Shown here piece after piece: positions 25,518 to 33,004 of a stretch of DNA of 64,000 bases. Made by a program: the position numbers and the translations under genes. Within the stretch, counting starts at the first letter, position 1. The number at the start of each line of letters is the position of its first letter. The stretch covers positions 132,024 through 196,023 of the forward strand of contig NZ_BMWG01000005.1 of the NCBI RefSeq assembly GCF_014651115.1, written 5' to 3'. The DNA is from Streptomyces inusitatus (GTDB taxonomy: Bacteria > Actinomycetota > Actinomycetes > Streptomycetales > Streptomycetaceae). The notes beneath the pieces are model-generated. The model saw only the letters and a list, made by a program, of their open reading frames with translations. It made no database searches and had not been told where the DNA came from.

Positions 25518-26062
25518 CCCACTCCTTCCAACGAGCGGAACTTCAGTGCGCGCTCAACCTCCGGGCTCTCCCAGAAACGGTCCGACCGCCGGTGCTTCGC
25601 ACCGAGGTCGAGCGCCAGGGAACACGCCTTCTCCACGACCGCCGGACTGCCCAGGTCTCCTTCGACCACTTCCAGTTCGAGCAGGGTGCCCATACCCCTC
25701 AGCATGGAGGAGAGCGCGCCGAAGGACGTGGTGACCAGGACCGTGGGCAGACGGATCGAGGCCGCGTACCCCAGCTCGAAGGCCACTCCGGCCGAAGGTT
25801 CATCGCCGACGAGCGCACACAGGCTGTCGGACGCGTGCAGGGCTCGGAGATCGTCCCGCATACAGTCCTCGGGCGGCAGCCCCGCGGCGCCCCACTCCTC
25901 GTTCAGATGGGAGCTGAAGACCGAGGCTCCCAACTCGGAGAGCCGTGTGTGATGACTGAGAATTTCAGCCTTCCGCTCCGGCAGGAAAACATTCTCACGC
26001 ACATAGTTTCCGAAAGGTGCCGCAAGGAACACCTTCGGGCGGTGGGCAAGGGAACTGCTCAT
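25514..26062 (-). CDS. amiI: CMP N-glycosidase (nucleoside 2-deoxyribosyltransferase fold)
   Basis: 182-residue protein with the MilB/BlsM-type fold that hydrolyses CMP to free cytosine and ribose 5-phosphate. FLAAPFGNY near the N-terminus forms the phosphate/sugar pocket. MRDDLRAL (Asp70/71) and the nucleophile Glu96 in GVAFELGYA match the 2-deoxyribosyltransferase active site. It supplies the nucleobase. ATG at 26062 overlaps the methyltransferase stop by 4 bp, and its own stop overlaps the glycosyltransferase start by 4 bp. The MazG-type domain in AmiF could feed it with CMP. Confidence 0.85.
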   Translation of the reverse strand: MSSSLAHRPKVFLAAPFGNYVRENVFLPERKAEILSHHTRLSELGASVFSSHLNEEWGAAGLPPEDCMRDDLRALHASDSLCALVGDEPSAGVAFELGYAASIRLPTVLVTTSFGALSSMLRGMGTLLELEVVEGDLGSPAVVEKACSLALDLGAKHRRSDRFWESPEVERALKFRSLEGVG

Positions 26063-26808
26063 ACACTGACCGCCTTCACTACGATACTTCCGCCGAATCG
26101 GCCGCGCTCCTGACCCGTCACATAATCCCGGAAGCCGATTTTCGCGGCCTTGAGCCCGGACTCCCGAAGCATCCGGGCAACTTCGGACGGGCTGAACAGA
26201 TGAACCGGGGTTTGCAGAACCTCGTCGCCGTTTCGGTACGCCGCCGTGAAATCACCGCCGCCGGGTAGCACACGGTCCCTCGCCATGTTCCGGATCACAC
26301 TGAGTGGACCATAAGTGGCCGCATTGTAACGGTTGTTGACATCGAAGATGAATACACCGTCGGGCTTCATAAGACTTCTGACCTGCTTCAGTGCCGGTAT
26401 TAGCTGCGCCTTGGGGATATGCCCCAGGACATTCGAAAGACAGGTCACCAGATCGAAGCGGTCAGAAAGTTCTCCCGGCAGCTCGGGCGCGCTGAGGGGA
26501 ATCGCCAGCACCTGGGCGCTGGGGCAGTTGCGCTGGGCAAGAGCGGCCATATCGGGGCTCTCGTCAATGGCAGCGACGCGATCGGGGTGAATCGCCGAGA
26601 TTATGCGTTGCAGGCGTTCACCGGTGCCGGTTCCCACGTCCAGCAGTGCGAGACCCCTCCGGTTCCCGGCTGCTGTGGCTATCTCTTTTTCGACCGCGCG
26701 GAAATACCCGGTATGGCGCTCCAAGTACGTTGCGTAGCCGCTTGAATAGGCGTCGTAGAACCGCTTCGACGTCACTGAGGTGGTCCGAGGTTCAGAACCC
26801 TGCGACAT
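26059..26808 (-). CDS. amiH: SAM-dependent sugar N-methyltransferase
   Basis: 249-residue class I methyltransferase. Motif I is LDVGTGTGE, followed by the acidic VAAIDESPDM and the motif IV region FDLVTCLSNVLGHI. As the only methyltransferase in the cluster it probably carries out both N-methylations of the 4-amino sugar (amosamine branch), as DesVI does in desosamine. The frame extends upstream through the glycosyltransferase region, but ATG at 26808 with AGGAG close by gives the standard N-terminus (MSQGSEPRTT) and leaves a 7-bp gap to the upstream stop. Confidence 0.87.
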   Translation of the reverse strand: MSQGSEPRTTSVTSKRFYDAYSSGYATYLERHTGYFRAVEKEIATAAGNRRGLALLDVGTGTGERLQRIISAIHPDRVAAIDESPDMAALAQRNCPSAQVLAIPLSAPELPGELSDRFDLVTCLSNVLGHIPKAQLIPALKQVRSLMKPDGVFIFDVNNRYNAATYGPLSVIRNMARDRVLPGGGDFTAAYRNGDEVLQTPVHLFSPSEVARMLRESGLKAAKIGFRDYVTGQERGRFGGSIVVKAVSV

Positions 26809-26815
26809 TCGTCTC

Positions 26816-28303
26816 CTAATTCCGGATGTATCCAAGGCAACTCTCGATGTCGAAGCGCCCCCAGTCCGCGGCATGCTCCAGTCCGGCGGCGACGGTTTCC
26901 TTCGGAAGGTCCCCGGTCGCCCGCAGCACAAAATCACACACCTTTCGCAACTCCGCGACCGGCACACCGCTGGACCAGGCCAGGTAGTAGAAGGCCCGGG
27001 CTCCGTGCCCGAGCGCGCGGAATTCCTCATCCGCCGTCGACAGCACCAGGTCCTCGATCTCCCGCGGCACTCGCCAGGCGTCGTCCAGGGTGGGGTTCCG
27101 TCCCGAGAGGACGGAGATCTCCTCCCACAGAGCGGCGGTGATCATGTCCCAGGGCACGAACTCCCGTGCCTGACCGGCCGCCGCCAGTTCCGCGTAGAGC
27201 GCCGTGTACTCCGATGCCAGCGAACGATTGGACAGACGCTCGGACAGAGGGCGGGCGGCCGCGACCAGGCGCTCCCGGGCCTCGGGGTCGAACCACAGGC
27301 TCCGCAGTGCCCGCGCGATCAGTCCGCCGTCCGGCGCGTCCACGTACAGCGCGCCCGACTCGCCTCCCAGGTACTCGCTGATGCCACCTGCCCGGGTGGC
27401 GATCACCGGACAACCGGCGGCCTGGGCCTCTACATTCACCAGGCCCCCGCCCTCTGACTTCGAGGCGACGACGGTGGCGAACGCGCCCTTCAGCAGGGAA
27501 GCCGCTTCCTCGATCGGCACCTCCCCGATGAAGTGCACACGGGAACCCAGACCGAGCCGGTCGGCGTACTCCTCCAGCGCGGCCCGCTCGCTGCCGTCGC
27601 CGGCCACGACGAGTTGGAGCTCCGGGATCTCGTCCTTCAGAAGACTGATCGCCTTGATCGTGCTGTCCACGGACTTGGCGGGTTCAAGACGTCGCAGCGA
27701 CAGCACATAGGGCCCCAGGGCACCCGCACTCCGGTGGGGCTCCGCGGTGCTGAACAGTTCGTGGTCGATACCCACATAGAGCGTCGATACCGGTGCCCTT
27801 TCACCGACCAACAGCTCGGTCTGCCGCGCGAGGTCATCCGACGCCGCGTTCAGCAGGTCCGCCCTCCGCATGACCGGAAGAACGAAGTCCCGCCCGGTCA
27901 GCCAGACGAGCCGCGGGTCGGGATCGACCGCGTCGGGGATGTCGTAGCCGCCGACGGTCTGGATGACCGGCACGTGCCACAGGCAGGCCAGGAGCTCAGC
28001 CACCATCGGAAGCGGTCTGCGCAGGCCGACGACATGGATGACATCCGGCTTCCGCACACTTCGGATGAATTGATGCAGCTCGGCTGTCAACGCTTGAAAG
28101 TCGGAGGGCAGCACCGGATTGGGGACCCGGTGTATACGCACACCATTACGCACCTCTTCCTTCGGCGTGGTGTCGGGCACATGCCGCGTCAGTACGTCCA
28201 CCTGGTGTCCACGTGCGACCAGCTCCGCTCCGAGCTGGTCGATGGGATCCTGCGCGCCACCAGTCACCGGGTAGTACACGCTGCACACGAATAGAATGTT
28301 CAC
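26816..28303 (-). CDS. amiG: Retaining GT4-family glycosyltransferase (disaccharide bond)
   Basis: 495-residue GT-B enzyme of family GT4. The N-terminal FVCSVYYPVTGGAQ is the acceptor-side glycine loop. The donor side has GDGSERAALEEYA, HFIGEVP and the E-x7-E-type motif in SKSEGGGLVNVEAQAAGCPV. GT4 enzymes retain the anomeric configuration, matching the alpha-(1-4) bond of amicetin. AmiG is recalled as a reversible retaining enzyme adding the amino sugar. About 100 C-terminal residues (from ~390) go beyond the usual GT4 core, with unknown role. GTG at 28303 follows GAGGAG. Confidence 0.88.
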   Translation of the reverse strand: MNILFVCSVYYPVTGGAQDPIDQLGAELVARGHQVDVLTRHVPDTTPKEEVRNGVRIHRVPNPVLPSDFQALTAELHQFIRSVRKPDVIHVVGLRRPLPMVAELLACLWHVPVIQTVGGYDIPDAVDPDPRLVWLTGRDFVLPVMRRADLLNAASDDLARQTELLVGERAPVSTLYVGIDHELFSTAEPHRSAGALGPYVLSLRRLEPAKSVDSTIKAISLLKDEIPELQLVVAGDGSERAALEEYADRLGLGSRVHFIGEVPIEEAASLLKGAFATVVASKSEGGGLVNVEAQAAGCPVIATRAGGISEYLGGESGALYVDAPDGGLIARALRSLWFDPEARERLVAAARPLSERLSNRSLASEYTALYAELAAAGQAREFVPWDMITAALWEEISVLSGRNPTLDDAWRVPREIEDLVLSTADEEFRALGHGARAFYYLAWSSGVPVAELRKVCDFVLRATGDLPKETVAAGLEHAADWGRFDIESCLGYIRN

Positions 28304-28344
28304 TGGCTTCGACTCCTCGTCCTGCCAGGCCGGCCTTGCCGAGC

Positions 28345-29763
28345 TCAGCGGTTGGCCTTGTAGCGCTTCCCCTTCAAACCGTGAACCTCCTCCACCGGGA
28401 ATCGGTCGATATTGACAGCCAGCTTCTTGTCCGCCGCCTCGATCAGGTCGAAGTCGCAGTAGCGCGCGAATCGAATCAGGTAGTTGAGGATGTCCGCGGC
28501 CTCGAAGGACACCTTGCTCTTGAAAGCCTTGTCGGTGCGGAGCAGCTCGACGATGTCGGACTCACTGAGCCACTGGAGTTCAGCCAGCAGCTCGCCGGCC
28601 TCGCCGCCGATCGCCATCCCCAGGCTGCGCGCCTCTTCGAGTTCGCCCCAGCCCCGGTCCTGAATAAATGTCAGAAAACGCTCGGTGTAGGCCTTCAAAC
28701 GGTCGGAGTTGCGACCCAGATGAGTGGTCTCACCTGCGAGCCAACCCCACTGCGCGGCTACCTTTCCCGTGGAGTACGCTTCCGGAAGAAGCCCCTCCAG
28801 TGTCCACATCTCGCTCTGGAAGGCAGTCACCACTGCCGGATCCACATGCTGGTGCGTATACAGCTTGTGCGTACGGCCCTCGGCCCAGGACTGCGCGAAC
28901 CTAAGGGTTTCCTGGAGCGCGCTCTGCGACGTTGCACTCAGCGGCATCAGCTTGACCGCGCCGCCTTTCTTCGGTCCGAACGCGACGACGGAACTGAGGG
29001 CTTCGGATGTGTAACCGAGAAATATCTCCTTATACTTGGACTCCACCTCGCGCGAATCCCGCCGTTCGTGCCCTGCCACCAGGGCTCGGACGAAGTCTTC
29101 GTCTATACCGTCGACAAAGGCATCCATACGGGAGGTCAGAAAATTTTCGAGCTCCTTGTACTTGGGCGGGGAGTACTCCTCGAATTTCAGCGGCTCCGGT
29201 ACGGCGCGGTCCTCTTCGCTGTCGACGTCGTAGTAGATCGCGTGCTCCACGACACCTGGACGGTACTGGCTGTTCGACTGCGAACCGCATGTCCAGCCGC
29301 GGTTCAGATAGAACGTCTCGATCCAGGAACTCGGCTCGGCGACGGTGCCGTAGAGCTGTCGGATGCCACGCTCCTTCGCCACCTCGACGGACTTCGCGAG
29401 CAGCGCGGATCCGGCGCCGTTGGAGCCACGGAAGTCGGGGTTGACGATGAGCGGGCTGATCTTCATCGTGCCCTGGCGCTTTTCGGCTATGTTCATGACG
29501 CCGACCACTTCGCCGGCGGCTTCGGCGACGTAGACATGCTGAGTCTTCGAGAAGTGACCCACAGGATCCGCACCACCGCCGAGGTGTGCGTCGATGATGC
29601 GATCGGCCTGAGCGATGTGATCACCGTCGTAGTTCCGCCTGAGGGAACCGTGCAGAAGGCTCTGGATGACCGCCCGGTCCGCTTCTGTGGCGTCCCTGAT
29701 GACGATCTTGTCGAGCTCTTCGGACGAAGGTTCGTTGGTGTCCGGCTGAATACTCAATTCCAT
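28345..29763 (-). CDS. amiF: AmiF-type amide synthase: GNAT, GNAT-like and MazG-type domains fused
   Basis: 472 residues in three parts. Residues ~20-175 are a GNAT N-acyltransferase with the CoA loop FRGSNGAGSALLAKS (111-125). Residues ~190-345 look like a second, degenerate GNAT. Residues ~355-472 match the dCTPase/MazG all-alpha NTP pyrophosphohydrolases: GGEAGELLAELQW (E388, E391, E395), FEAADILNYL (E421, D424), then KKLAVNIDRFPVEEVHG. The recalled amiF role is joining PABA to cytosine. The MazG part could hydrolyse CTP or dCTP to the monophosphate used by AmiI. ATG at 29763 follows GGGAG. The gene lies 21 bp after amiE and 41 bp before amiG. Confidence 0.88.
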   Translation of the reverse strand: MELSIQPDTNEPSSEELDKIVIRDATEADRAVIQSLLHGSLRRNYDGDHIAQADRIIDAHLGGGADPVGHFSKTQHVYVAEAAGEVVGVMNIAEKRQGTMKISPLIVNPDFRGSNGAGSALLAKSVEVAKERGIRQLYGTVAEPSSWIETFYLNRGWTCGSQSNSQYRPGVVEHAIYYDVDSEEDRAVPEPLKFEEYSPPKYKELENFLTSRMDAFVDGIDEDFVRALVAGHERRDSREVESKYKEIFLGYTSEALSSVVAFGPKKGGAVKLMPLSATSQSALQETLRFAQSWAEGRTHKLYTHQHVDPAVVTAFQSEMWTLEGLLPEAYSTGKVAAQWGWLAGETTHLGRNSDRLKAYTERFLTFIQDRGWGELEEARSLGMAIGGEAGELLAELQWLSESDIVELLRTDKAFKSKVSFEAADILNYLIRFARYCDFDLIEAADKKLAVNIDRFPVEEVHGLKGKRYKANR

Positions 29764-29784
29764 CTCCCTGATGCGTGGCGGAAA

Positions 29785-30558
29785 TTAAGCCAGTACTTTT
29801 CGACGGGCGATTGCGGCGTCAACCAGGCGGTCGGGGGTGCCTACGTCGAACCACCCGGCTTCCTCGGGAACAGCGACTGCGGTAAGACCTCCGTCATCTA
29901 TGTAGGACTGAAGCAGCGATGTGACCTCCAGTTCCCCCCTGCGCGATGGGACGATGGACTCCAGCCTCTTCCATATCGAGCCGTCGAAAGAATAGAGACC
30001 TGTGCACACTTGCCCACTGCTATGCACATCAATCTTTTCCTGAACACTGACGACCGTTCCGTTCGCAATGCTCTCGACAACCCCGAAATCCTTTGTATTG
30101 GGGTGCTCGATCACCGCGACCGCAGCGCTGCATCCGGTTTCTTCGACCTGTGTGAGGATCTCTCCTGCCCAGGTCGAACTATGCACGTACAGAGTGTCAC
30201 CGAGCGCAACGACGATATGTTCGTACCCTTCGGGTTCCAGGTGCTCCCGGGCACAGGCGATGGCGCCGGCGATTCCATTCGGCTCTTCTTGAACTACCGT
30301 CCGGATTTCAATGTCGGCGTATCCGAGCCAGGTCGGAATACTTTGGTAAATTTCTTTGTCCGCCGCGTTGCAGACAAGGACCAGAGTATCGACACCGCAC
30401 TCTTCCATCACATCCATTGAGAATGCGATCGCCGGCCTGTCGTAAACCGGAAGGAGATGTTTGTTGACTACGCGTGTCGCCGGAAAGAGTCGGGATCCTG
30501 TTCCTCCCACCAGCACTATTCCGGCGACTCGTTCTTGGGCAGGGCTCGTTGCCCCCAT
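29785..30558 (-). CDS. amiE: Glucose-1-phosphate thymidylyltransferase
   Basis: 257-residue nucleotidyltransferase of the RmlA type, making dTDP-glucose from dTTP and glucose 1-phosphate. The signature GGTGSRLFPATRVVNKHLLP is present with Lys of the NKHLLP block, and ALGDTLY holds the metal-binding Asp. It is about 30 residues shorter at the C-terminus than long RmlA forms, as in many short actinobacterial homologues. ATG at 30558. The 119-bp gap upstream, toward amiD, holds four 20-bp tandem repeats. Confidence 0.92.
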   Translation of the reverse strand: MGATSPAQERVAGIVLVGGTGSRLFPATRVVNKHLLPVYDRPAIAFSMDVMEECGVDTLVLVCNAADKEIYQSIPTWLGYADIEIRTVVQEEPNGIAGAIACAREHLEPEGYEHIVVALGDTLYVHSSTWAGEILTQVEETGCSAAVAVIEHPNTKDFGVVESIANGTVVSVQEKIDVHSSGQVCTGLYSFDGSIWKRLESIVPSRRGELEVTSLLQSYIDDGGLTAVAVPEEAGWFDVGTPDRLVDAAIARRKVLA

Positions 30559-30620
30559 TGCCTACCGCCTTCTGGCCCGCAGCGGGGCCGTGATCGATCT
30601 ACGGTCGAAAGGTGTGGCTA

Positions 30621-30700
30621 CGCGAAAGTGGTTGCGGTTACGCGAAAGTAGTTGCGGTTACGCGAAAGTAGTTGCGGTTACGCGAAAGTGGTTGCGGTTA
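30621..30700. repeat. 20-bp tandem repeat, four copies
   Basis: Four head-to-tail units of CGCGAAAGTRGTTGCGGTTA (R is G in the outer units, A in the inner two), with a degenerate fifth at the left. The right-hand unit encodes the last codons of amiD (ATTFA and its TAA stop at 30678-30680), so three further copies of the gene end lie between amiD and amiE. The 20-bp period is about two helical turns. Confidence 0.9.
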
Positions 30701-31646
30701 CTTCTCCCAGCGCGGCGATGCGGCGCAGAATGGCCGGACAGTCGACCAGCCCCGCCGTCTCCGAGTCCCGCAGGTGCCTCATGCCCGCGGTCAGGCATGA
30801 CCGCGTCGCGTTGGTGGGCTCGGAGGTCGCGACGACGGTCGGCTCTTCTCCGTCCGCCTCTCTCATGACGACCAGGCCCGGAGCGTCCACCCGCGGCGAG
30901 AACACACGGAGCAGTTCCAGACGCCGGTAAGGGTCCGCGACGACGACACTGTTGGCGTAGGAGTCACCGATGGCCCACGAGCCGGTGTAGGTGAAGGTCC
31001 GCCCGCCGGTCGATCGCCTCGTGATCGCCGCGCCGCCGTCGGTCTCCGAGTCCCCGAACAACAGCGCTCCGATGTCGAGATCTTCCGCGACGGCACCGAG
31101 CCGCACCAGCGCGTCGACACAGTAGGTCCCCAGGTCCGCGGCGGCGCCTCCGTGCCGAGGGCGCCGGCGGAAGTCCGTCGGTTCTCGTCCCGGTATGCGG
31201 AACACCGCGGACACGGACACGGAGTCCGCCCAGTCCTCGTCGTGCACCCGGGTGAGGAAGTCGGTCCAGCCAGGATGGTAGGGGTAGGAAAGGCACTCGA
31301 AGACTGTGCGGTCGCAGGCGCGAGCCATCGAGTCCAGCTCGCGGACCTCCGTGGCCGCCAGTGAGACCGGCTTCTCCACCAGCACGTGTTTCCCGGCGGT
31401 CAGAGCGGCCCGGCAGTCGTCGAAATGACGGCCGGTCGCGCTGGAGACATAGACCACGTCGACGTTCGGACAGGCCAGGACCGCCTCCCGGTCCATGAAC
31501 TCGATCCCGTCGTTCGGCAAGGCCGAGCGAGTGCCCCGCGGATGATCGGTCCCCACGAGGAGGGGACCCTGCGTACCGTTGAGCTCCCGGAGCAGTGGAG
31601 CGGTCCTCCGGCTCAGATAATCGGAATTCCCCAGCGCCGCGATCAC
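30678..31646 (-). CDS. amiD: Gfo/Idh/MocA oxidoreductase, probable TDP-sugar 3-ketoreductase
   Basis: 322-residue NAD(P)-dependent oxidoreductase. The Rossmann start is IAALGNSDYLSRR, the conserved EKPVS lies at 91-95 (Lys92), and FRRRPRHGGAAADLGTY matches hexose 3-ketoreductases (KijD10/OleW group). It would reduce the 3-keto product of the 2,3-dehydratase encoded immediately upstream. GTG at 31646 overlaps that gene's stop by 4 bp (GTGA). The C-terminus lies within the first unit of a 20-bp tandem repeat, so the gene end has been duplicated. Confidence 0.87.
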   Translation of the reverse strand: MIAALGNSDYLSRRTAPLLRELNGTQGPLLVGTDHPRGTRSALPNDGIEFMDREAVLACPNVDVVYVSSATGRHFDDCRAALTAGKHVLVEKPVSLAATEVRELDSMARACDRTVFECLSYPYHPGWTDFLTRVHDEDWADSVSVSAVFRIPGREPTDFRRRPRHGGAAADLGTYCVDALVRLGAVAEDLDIGALLFGDSETDGGAAITRRSTGGRTFTYTGSWAIGDSYANSVVVADPYRRLELLRVFSPRVDAPGLVVMREADGEEPTVVATSEPTNATRSCLTAGMRHLRDSETAGLVDCPAILRRIAALGEVTATTFA

Positions 31647-32980
31647 GGTTTCAGAGTTCCGCTCACGATGAGGCCTTTGATCATCGTGAGACAGGTGCGC
31701 AGCTCGACGCTGAGCCGATCACCGTGCTGGCCAAGCGCCTCCAGCTCTCTCAAGGGGGTCCACCGGCCGGCCGGCTGCTGCTCGGCGGCATCGGGGAGCA
31801 GCCCCAATTGATAGGTGGCGATGGCGCCGCGGAACCGGCCGCCCTCCTCGGCGTGTACAGCAGAGTGGATTTCTCGGCAGCGGACCAGACCCGACGATTC
31901 CTCGACCATCGATCGGCGGCGCGATTCCGTGGTGTGGTCCGCGATATCGCCTCGCTGAAACCGCGCCTCAAGGCTGGGCCCACGGAGGGACCCGATCCGG
32001 ACTCGTTCCGAGACGAGCAACTCCGGGCCGCTGGAACCGGGCCGGACCAGCAGCGTGCACTGACCCATGCCGACCGGCGCCAACAGTGGCTGATCCCAGG
32101 ACGCGACCTCACGGCCCTGTCCTTCGACACGACAGCCCACGATGGAGAAGAACCGGCGCTGCCGGTGCTCGATGCTGTCCGCTATTTGCCAGTGCGACAG
32201 GCTGTCCAGTGGTACGAGTTCGGGGTTCGAGCCCGGAGACGTGGAGTCTTGTCCGTGCGGTACGTGCGGTAGCGGTCCGCTCGTCACCGGGGCAGGGGCG
32301 TCCGGGGACATCATGGCCTCCAGTGGCCACATGGACAGGACCGATCGCAGATCCATATTGAGAAGGCGGCTTTCCAACGCAGCCTTCAGCAGAACCGGTA
32401 TCGGTACCCAACTACTTTCTGGGACGGTCCGAGCAATATCGATGGCTTCCCGTTCATCGAGCAGGACTATACGATTCCGGTTCACCTTTCCGAGAAACCA
32501 CGACTCCTGTTCGCGCTGCACAGAATCGGCAAGTGTGCACACCTCTTCCGACAGTGCGATTTCAACGGCCGGAACCTGGCTTCCGCCATGCGCGGCTTCG
32601 TAGTTGCTGCGCGTTGCCTGCACAGTGGGTGCAACTTCAATTCCGTCCGGAGTGCCTGGCTCAAATTTAAAGGTGATCAGACCGTGGAATTGCCCTTCAA
32701 ACTGTGCGACAAAAAGGCACAGCATTCCGACTTCACTCTGCTCGACGAGCGGCTGTTCGACCGTATGATTCGTGCCCGACAGATGTCTTGCGCCAATGAT
32801 CCGGAAGAATCGGCCTGTCTCGTGCGCCAATGCTCCATCTTCTCCGATGGACCATGACCGCAATTCAGTCAAGGGAACGAGAAAAGCACGCGCAGTCAGC
32901 GAACTACGCCGACGCAGGCACTCCGAGCGCAGATCCCGTACTGTATCGATCACCCTGATCGCCGGTTTTACGGATGCCAC
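31643..32980 (-). CDS. amiC: NDP-hexose 2,3-dehydratase
   Basis: 445-residue member of the sugar 2,3-dehydratase family that removes the C2 hydroxyl from TDP-4-keto-6-deoxyglucose. Two internal repeats typical of the family are visible, near residues 35-160 and 255-395, each with a W...FF..G...W.QPL pattern (GRFFRIIGARHL; RFFSIVGCRVEGQGREVASW). A linker of ~30 residues rich in Pro/Ser separates them. GTG at 32980 follows GGGGAG. The gene starts 24 bp after amiB and overlaps amiD. It commits the pathway to the deoxysugar branch. Confidence 0.9.
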   Translation of the reverse strand: MASVKPAIRVIDTVRDLRSECLRRRSSLTARAFLVPLTELRSWSIGEDGALAHETGRFFRIIGARHLSGTNHTVEQPLVEQSEVGMLCLFVAQFEGQFHGLITFKFEPGTPDGIEVAPTVQATRSNYEAAHGGSQVPAVEIALSEEVCTLADSVQREQESWFLGKVNRNRIVLLDEREAIDIARTVPESSWVPIPVLLKAALESRLLNMDLRSVLSMWPLEAMMSPDAPAPVTSGPLPHVPHGQDSTSPGSNPELVPLDSLSHWQIADSIEHRQRRFFSIVGCRVEGQGREVASWDQPLLAPVGMGQCTLLVRPGSSGPELLVSERVRIGSLRGPSLEARFQRGDIADHTTESRRRSMVEESSGLVRCREIHSAVHAEEGGRFRGAIATYQLGLLPDAAEQQPAGRWTPLRELEALGQHGDRLSVELRTCLTMIKGLIVSGTLKP

Positions 32981-33004
32981 GTGTACTCCCCATCGTGTAC
33001 GCGT

